A program made the position numbers and the translations under genes. Of a DNA stretch of 64,000 nt, positions 57,985 to 64,000 are shown one piece after another. The stretch is from NCBI GenBank assembly GCA_963921825.1, contig OY997594.1, positions 44,882,557 through 44,946,556 of the forward strand, written 5' to 3'. The notes under the pieces were generated by a model. That model saw only the letters and a list, made by a program, of their open reading frames with translations, had not been told where the DNA came from and did not search any database. Origin of the DNA: Erodium maritimum. Its lineage: Eukaryota > Streptophyta > Magnoliopsida > Geraniales > Geraniaceae. Position 1 is the first letter of the stretch; every line of letters begins with the position of its first letter.

Positions 57985-58854
57985 ATTTAATTTTTCCCGC
58001 TTCATTTGAAACTCTGATTGGCTTCAAACTTGCGTCAATATTTTTTTTCAAGGGATTTCTATCAAACACTTCACACTGGTTTTATCAACACTTTACACTA
58101 ATTTTACCAACACTGGACACTAGGTTTATCATCTCATTTTTCAAAACTAAACATGATTTAATTTTTCCTCTTCGTTTGAACTCCGATTGACTTCAAACTT
58201 GCGCCATATCTTTTTTTTTTCAAGGGCTTTCTATCAAGATCAGTGGTGAATATGTTTTAAAGCAAGAAAAAAATAAACTATTTCGGGGATGATTTAAAAA
58301 TAAATTATATATGAGTAATTTTTATCAACACTTTACATTGTTTTTGTCAACACTTTACTCTGGCTTTATCAACACTGAACACTAGTTTTATCACCTCATT
58401 TTTCAAAACTGAACATTATTTTTATCACCTCATCACATGTTTTTTATGAACATTAAGCACTAGTTTTATCTACACTAAACACTATGTTTATCACTAAATT
58501 ACATCTGTTTTATCACCCCATCACATGTTTTTTTATCAACACTAAAGTCTAGTTTATCACACTTCTTATCAAATTTGAACATGTTTTTTATCACCTCATT
58601 AATTTTTTTATCACCTCAGTACATGTTTTTTTCTATCAACATTTAGCACTAGTTCGGTACCCGATATAAAACATTTATTAGTGAAGATTCATCAACACTC
58701 AACATTATTTTTATCATCCCGATATAAATTTTTATTTTCGTGCTTCAAAATATATTCATGAATGATCTTTATTTAAATCCCTTGAAAAAAGAAAAATATT
58801 GGTGCAAGTTTGAAGCTAATCGGAGTTGTAACGAAGCAGGAATGATTAAATTAG
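57985..58854. mobile_element. Inverted-repeat (foldback) element with TTTATCAACACT repeats
   Basis: Left arm 57985-58062 and right arm 58771-58854 are inverted copies of each other (ATTTTTCCCGCTTCATTTGA ... CTTCAAACTTGCG ... TTCAAGGGATTT). The left arm is present a second time at 58154-58232. The centre (58070-58720) is built of many short units: TTTATCAACACT, TTTATCACCTCAT, AACACTAG. No coding capacity. I read no target duplication. Confidence 0.65.
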
Positions 58855-59350
58855 TGACACTAGTCCACATGGCACCATGTTATTACAATTATGCCCTTGC
58901 TTGTGTGAGAAAGGATGAAAGTGACGTGAACTTTGTGTGGGATTGAGGTGATGATGTGACATTATGGTGAATGTTGGATCTTAGGAGTGAATGACTAGGA
59001 TTGGTTAACACATTTTTTTAGGATAAGAGGGGTTTCTATTAGATTTGTCCTCATATTTTTAAGTTCACGAGCTTTAATTAATTACCACCAACTACCAACA
59101 TTAAATACCGCCTACTTAATCTTTTCCACTCATTTCCTACCTAAAACTTAGCTCGAGACCAGACAATTTGGTTTTGGATGAGCTCTTCCTCATCATCATA
59201 GCTCATAGAAAGTCAAGGAGGAGACACGAGGAACTCATATTTCTGTGGTGCCAGACACCTACATGTAATTAAACAACTTGATTTGGTCTCAATGCCTCAT
59301 CTAATTACTGCTACGTATATGCAATATCTCCCTCACACTAAAACTAAACC
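58855..59350. other. Spacer without gene
   Basis: AT-rich DNA; nothing recognised beyond short chance ORFs. Confidence 0.4.
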
Positions 59351-59412
59351 ATGATTTGCCAAATTTTCGAAACCCATCTTTTCTCTCTCTACAGAGAGAA
59401 CCCTAAAGGGAG

Positions 59413-59697
59413 GTGTTCATCTATGATTCTCCTTCTATCAAAGTTCATGGGATGGTACACTTTCGAGACATGTTTTCAAAACCTGAAGGCTTGGCTCATC
59501 TTCCTATTTTTCCTTTTAAGCACCTCTCTCATTGTCAATATGAAGATTTATATCGTCCTTTTTCTGATAAGGAGGTTTGGGAAGCCGTGTTGGACTATGG
59601 TAGTGATAAACCACAGTGGCTAGAGCAATGGATTCCTTTTATTCCTCCATGCGGGAATGCTTTCTCGCCAGTTCTTGGTCCTCCTGGGGTTCACTAG
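59413..59697 (+). other. Unrecognised ORF, 94 codons
   Basis: Reads FIYDSPSIKVHGMVHFRD ... HCQYEDLYRPFSDKEVWEAV ... GSDKPQWLEQWIPFIPPCGN. The composition is that of a folded protein, and charged and aromatic residues are well spread. I recognise no family. It has no clear promoter and abuts the minus-strand gag-like pseudogene. It may be a piece of a captured gene or of a transposon. Confidence 0.3.
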
Positions 59698-60700
59698 TAG
59701 AACCTCGTTTCACTCCCCCAACTCCTGCCCCTATATCAAACCCATACATAGGTCCAGATCCACTTCTACCTATGTGCCCAAGAAGGGTCGAGGTGTCAGC
59801 CATCCAACTACCAGAGAGCCGGTCGAGCACCATATTTTTCCAACCCGGATCCATCGAGCGGGTCTGAGTTGCGCCCTGAGGACTCGCACTGTTAGGTGCA
59901 GTAGTCAGGGATACTATTAGGATTCTTCCTCAATACAATGGTTCCTTAGGTGTAGTAGTCGAGGATACAGGTTTCCAGTCCGTCGCGTATATCTTGTTGT
60001 CCCGATCCCGTTGACACTCCAGCATGGAAGAGTAAAATCGCGGGGTTCCCACCACTTCCCCGGGACACTCCTTGAGGCCATGTCCAATCATCCCATAGTT
60101 ACAATAGAATTCAGGTAACTTAGAGTATGTGAGAGATACCCAAATGAGGTCGGAAAATTGTCGAAAGCGGAGCAAGAGATGGCGACGCAAGGGACTCTCC
60201 ATCAGGTGCCAGAGCCGAATCCAAACGGTTCCTCCCCAGTATGTTCCCCACTTGTCACACAGAACCTCGACGCTCAGTCCCAACACCGAGTCGATCGTCT
60301 CCCCCATTGTCTTGGTTCGCACCAAGGAAGGAAGACCGTGAGCATGGGCCCAGAGTTGAAGCCGATTAAAAGTCGGAGGCTCCCTAGCCATTAGGTCCAA
60401 GTCCCCGAGCATGACACCAAGGTTCATTCGTGCGGACCCACGTGCATGCCTCTTCCCACTTGAAGTAGAAACCGAACACCCTGGTCCGATGTCCTTGATG
60501 ACCAGGCCCTCCGCGGCCTGCCCTCATGCCCTGGTGATGACTCGGAGCAGCACTTCCTCCCGAGGTGGTTTGGACGCCCACAATTTTCCCATCATAGCAA
60601 ATTGTTGGTGAGCCAACAGTGAGAGGCTCAATAATGCACTCGATATCATGACCCCCACCTCCTCTTCATCTTTCTAGCGAGCAGGCAGAGAAGCCGTTAT
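59639..60700 (-). pseudogene. DUF4283 / zinc-knuckle gag-like protein, broken
   Basis: The minus strand reads VFGFYFKWEEACTWVRTNEPW (60480-60420), then the DUF4283-type core RLQLWAHAHGLPSLVRTKTM ... VWIRLWHLMESPLRRHLLL and a knuckle LPEFYCNYGMIGHGLKECPG in which the second Cys is Tyr. Downstream, after stops, MDPGWKNMVLDRLSGSWM. Proteins of this type occur as the gag-like part of plant LINEs and LTR elements. No RT follows within the window. Stops and shifts make it non-functional. Confidence 0.55.
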
Positions 60701-60932
60701 GAAGGTTGTTGAGGTTAACCTCTAGTGGTGGCCCAGCCACTGGAGGCTCCGAGGTGGAACCAGTGCCTCTGGATTTGAAGACCCATCAACGCCGAACAAC
60801 TCCCGGAGGCAGATCTAAAGAAATAGGGAAAATGGGGATACTGTCAAAGTTCGGGGTAGATCGTCCCTCACTGAGATCCCGCAGTACCGTCCGTCCCGGT
60901 TCCTCCATTAGAGCCTTGCCTCGGATAGGGTC

Positions 60933-61568
60933 TCAATAGCGTGGAGAGGAGGGAACCTGGACCAGTTCTACGTCAGTCGAGGCCGCCGCAATGGGGGTAG
61001 GTACAACCGAGGGAGAAAAACCAAGTGGAACCTGAAGGGCCAGAGCCCTATCCGATTCTACCCATGGCGGAGAGGGGTGAACCCTGGCCGTCGCGTCCAC
61101 CGAATCAGTTGTAGGTTGGAGGAGCGAAGCCCTAGGCTTGCTTGCAGAAGATGCAAGAGCGAAACCAAGTGGAACCTCAGGGGCCGGAGCCCTAGCCGAT
61201 TCTACACTTGGTGGAGAGGGGTGAACCCTAGTCGCTGCGTCCACTGGAGCAGGTGTAGGTTGGAGGAGCGGAGCCTTAGGCTTGATTCCAAAAGACGCAA
61301 GCCCTGGGGGTTTGCTTGGCCGAACCCAACGGGGTTTGGTCACAAGGGTTGCTTGACCAAGGGAGAAGGTACCCTCAGCCGTGGCCAGAGAAGATGGAAG
61401 AGGAATGAGAGAGAGAGAGCAAAAGACGTCTTGGCCTTTTGGACTGGTTTTTGACGTGTCCTTATCGTGTGGGGGGACACCACGTCTGAGGAGGGTCGAG
61501 GCGGCGATACAAGTACTAAAGACTGCGCCTGGGCAAGCGGCGACTGCGCCTGGAGCTCGAATACGCAA
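60933..61568 (-). CDS. Proline/alanine-rich ORF with a 144-bp tandem duplication
   Basis: 211 open codons, low complexity. A unit reading VHPSPP-VES-RA-A-(E/Q)VPLGF occurs twice with a 144-bp period (ACCAAGTGG at 61020 and 61164). It starts inside LTR-like sequence and stops just upstream of the DUF4283-type pseudogene, so it may be the leader or N-terminal part of that element. No homology is recognised. Protein-coding status is doubtful. Confidence 0.3.
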   Translation of the reverse strand: MRIRAPGAVAACPGAVFSTCIAASTLLRRGVPPHDKDTSKTSPKGQDVFCSLSLIPLPSSLATAEGTFSLGQATLVTKPRWVRPSKPPGLASFGIKPKAPLLQPTPAPVDAATRVHPSPPSVESARAPAPEVPLGFALASSASKPRASLLQPTTDSVDATARVHPSPPWVESDRALALQVPLGFSPSVVPTPIAAASTDVELVQVPSSPRY

Positions 61569-61599
61569 CCGTTGAGACGATTCACCGGTCGGAACGTCG

Positions 61600-62199
61600 G
61601 CAAATCACCAAAAACCCTAACTTTCCTTTTTCCCTTTTCCTTTTCTCCTTCTCCATCTTCTCTCTTATTTCTCTCTCCTTGTTTCTTTTTTTTTTTCTAA
61701 ATGGCCGAACACTTCTCATCCATTTCCCTTTTATTTTGGTTTAAAACAACCCACCACCACTTGCTTGACTTGTGTCAAGTGGGTCCCACAGCTTAGGAAA
61801 ATATCTTGGTAGATACTTTTCAGTCCGATTCGCGAAATTCGGCCGTCTCGGGCCCCGTGCGGCCCATTTTTCAAGAATTTACGGAACTTCGCGTTCTATA
61901 GGAAAATGGCTCAACTAAGATCGATGTGACGACGGCTAAGCTTTTTGGATCCAAATCGGGCCTCGAACGGACCAAAACGTCGCTCGGGTGACTTTTTCGG
62001 CTAAAAGTCAACTTTTCCCGAATTGGTCAAAAAGTTGCCCTGAGTCACCCAGAACTCACTTTGGTTGATATCGGGGTCAACTTAAGTCCGATATGACCCT
62101 CGGGGTCAATTTTAGGTTCATTTTGGTGTTTGTCCCAAAATTTTAAATTTTTCCGTTTTTCCGCCGATTGACCGGCGTTGACCAAGAGCGGTCCTTACA
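61600..62199 (-). mobile_element. Gypsy LTR, 5' part, reverse
   Basis: On the minus strand it starts TGTAAGGACCGCTCTTGG at 62199 and follows the LTR plan of the 33087 element: GTCAACGCCGGTC, GAGCGACG, GTGGGACCCACTTG, a GGCCG/purine-rich block and GTTAGGGTTT. It is clearly diverged from it and close to the 2093 LTR start. The lower limit is uncertain; it may continue to about 61470. Confidence 0.65.
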
Positions 62200-62478
62200 A
62201 CAAGTGTCTCACTTTTGTTTTGCATGCTTACTATTTCTAGACATGACTCCTCCATGTCATTTCAAGTAAGCACAACGCTTGGACTTTTTGTATGATAACT
62301 GTGCCATTTGAGGAGTAGTGGTCATGCAAAAATACCCTATTTCAATTACGAAAATTCAAGTCATTTTTGGGTATTAATTGCCCAACATAATTTTCATTAC
62401 ATTTAGCAATTTAAAAACAAGTTAATGAATAAATAAATATTATATAAAATATAATATACCATCTCATTCACTTTGAGG
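62200..62478. other. Spacer without gene
   Basis: AT-rich DNA between two LTRs. Nothing recognised. Confidence 0.4.
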
Positions 62479-64000
62479 TGTTAGCCTCGGTGCCCGTAGT
62501 CCGATCATAAATGTCCAATTGTAATTATCATCGTTGGCAATATAAATAAAGCGGTTTTTATATTACTTAAGTGTTGGAGTAATATGTCGTGTGTGTTTCC
62601 GATCTATGCCCACCATGCGAATAGAACCATAGATCGGGATGGATCACACTCGATGAGGTCCCTAGTCAATAGTCTTCGGTGGAAGCGACTAGTATGAGAT
62701 ATGACTCTTGATGGCTTACGTTCTATTAGCCATAGGAAAGGGTTCCGGAGTCTGATCATAAACATCATGTGGGACATGATGTTGGACGACCCGACCTGAA
62801 TATGTTCCATAGATTAAATCATGAACATGTTCATAGTCGTAGCTTGTCAGGTATCCTTAGACCGAGGAGTCTATATGATTACTATGCAGTAAACAACCAA
62901 GTTTGACCTGAAAGCCCAACGTTGCACTGTGACTGGGCTTCCATAACGGCCAGGATTGGCTTGGGGAATGACGGCATGAGTTACATGATAGACGGCTAAG
63001 GGATTTATCCCTCATACTACGGTATGGGAAAGATATCTGGTTCACGGCCGCTTGATCGAGAATGACTGACAAGAAAGCATGGCCATGCACATGATATTGG
63101 GTATCATAAGGTCAGTCATCTCACATATCAAGGAACATGGATTGAGGATAATAAGGATGACGGCTCTGTGCCTTATCTCAATCCGGATATCGGTGATAAA
63201 GGGATAATGACAAGGACGACTGAAAGGTCAGAATCGACAGGGCGCGATTCGTTATGCAGGGTCGGGCAATACTGAGTCTCGTCAGCTGCCACTTTGGTAA
63301 GATCAAGTAAAATGGGATTTTACGTTGATCTTACCTACATGCATAGACCTAAGGGTCACAACGACAGTTTGATACTCGATAAGAACTTGACGAACCTAAG
63401 TTGGAGGGAATTGTGGCGGGGATCGCCATAGTGGACCGGCTAGCATATTGGGCTCGACATGGGCTCTCTTGGAGAGGCCCATGGCCGGCCCATATAGGCT
63501 AGGCCCAACAAGGACTCATGTCATTAGATGACTATTAGTCTTGTTGACCAAAATTGGGTAGGACCCAATTTCCACTAAACTAATAAACTAGGTTGTTTAT
63601 TAGCTCCACCTAGCATCTTGGCATGGACACTTGTCTTAAGTAGAGAGTTAAGTGATTCCACTTAACTAAGCATGCAAGAGAGGTTGGAGAAGACAACATG
63701 CAAGTGTAGAGAATTAGAGAGAGAGTCTTCTTCTTCTTCCTCTACCTTGGCCAAACCCCCCTCCAAGCTTCAAGGTTGGTTTCCATGTTCTTGAGTCATC
63801 AAAATCAAGAACTACGTTGGCTTTGATTCCGTTAAGGATACGTAGGCGTCCAAGGGGCTCAAGCCATTCAAAGTTGGGTGTTACTGAACCAATTTCGGAC
63901 AAGTAGAGGGTGCTGATTTTCAGTACAGTTTTGTCCGACCAGTCACTTTGAGGAGCTCGATCGGAGGTTCATCCGATGTCTGATGAAGCTGATTTTTGGA
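62479..64000 (+). mobile_element. LTR of family 1, runs off the window
   Basis: Starts TGTTAGCCTCGGTGCCC and follows the 2481-4167 LTR to the end of the window (GGATACGTAGGCGTCC at about 63836). With a length like the others it would end 150-200 bp beyond base 64000. Whether it is solo cannot be told here. Confidence 0.8.

Noticed and set aside
1..64000. tRNA, rRNA or small RNA genes
   Set aside because: No tRNA A/B-box cloverleaf, rRNA core or other stable RNA was recognised by eye. The TGGTATCAGAGC sites are retrotransposon primer-binding sites.

Overview
The window is nuclear DNA of a flowering plant, most likely a eudicot. It has two spliced, plant-type genes with GT-AG introns, set in dense nested retrotransposon DNA: Ty3/Gypsy LTRs, a Copia remnant, L1-type LINEs, TRIMs, Mutator-like MITEs and a CACTA end. 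Nothing bacterial (operons, Shine-Dalgarno sites, CRISPR) is present. I could not fix the family or species.

Two host genes stand out. FAS1, the large subunit of chromatin assembly factor 1, lies on the minus strand at 6403-11416. I can join 12 exons into one open 803-codon frame. The second is a FLOWERING LOCUS T (FT)-type PEBP gene, also on the minus strand. Exons 1-3 (55681-55878, 55443-55504, 54602-54642) have the exact 62-bp and 41-bp inner exon sizes of FT genes, but I find no exon 4. As I recall, FT and FAS1 are immediate neighbours in Arabidopsis (At1g65480 and At1g65470), so this looks like an old linkage stretched by about 43 kb of transposons.

Layout: 1-2093, part of a minus-strand Gypsy LTR. 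2094-4930, unassigned DNA holding a 1.69-kb solo LTR. 4975-5850, a dispersed non-LTR-like repeat. 6403-11416, FAS1 with a MITE in intron 6 and a TRIM in intron 1. 11826-13214, an hAT-like element with a Copia LTR fragment. 13215-18490, dead LINE-A. 18690-21500, a Gypsy gag-protease remnant split by a second solo LTR. 21698-28400, a decayed SIRE-like Copia element with an in-frame 357-bp triplication. 28401-42780, LINE-B split by a solo Gypsy LTR (28488-31838) and by a complete gag-only Gypsy element of the same family (33087-42069). 43497-46121, a half-LINE with ORF1 but no ORF2, carrying a TRIM. 46630-54139, full-length LINE-C with target duplications, lying in FT intron 3. 54602-55878, FT. 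56451 onward, a CACTA end, a second copy of the dispersed repeat, an inverted-repeat element, a DUF4283-type gag pseudogene, another Gypsy LTR part and a third solo-type LTR that runs off the window.

The insertions give a relative history. Target duplications that I read directly support most of them: CCAAG, CCATG/CCATA, GAGAG, TTGAC, ACAAC, AGGTAGAGGTAG and two 9-bp Mutator-type duplications. The working genes and the transposons do not form a pathway. The link between them is positional: transposons fill the introns, the FT 5' flank and the whole FT-FAS1 interval.
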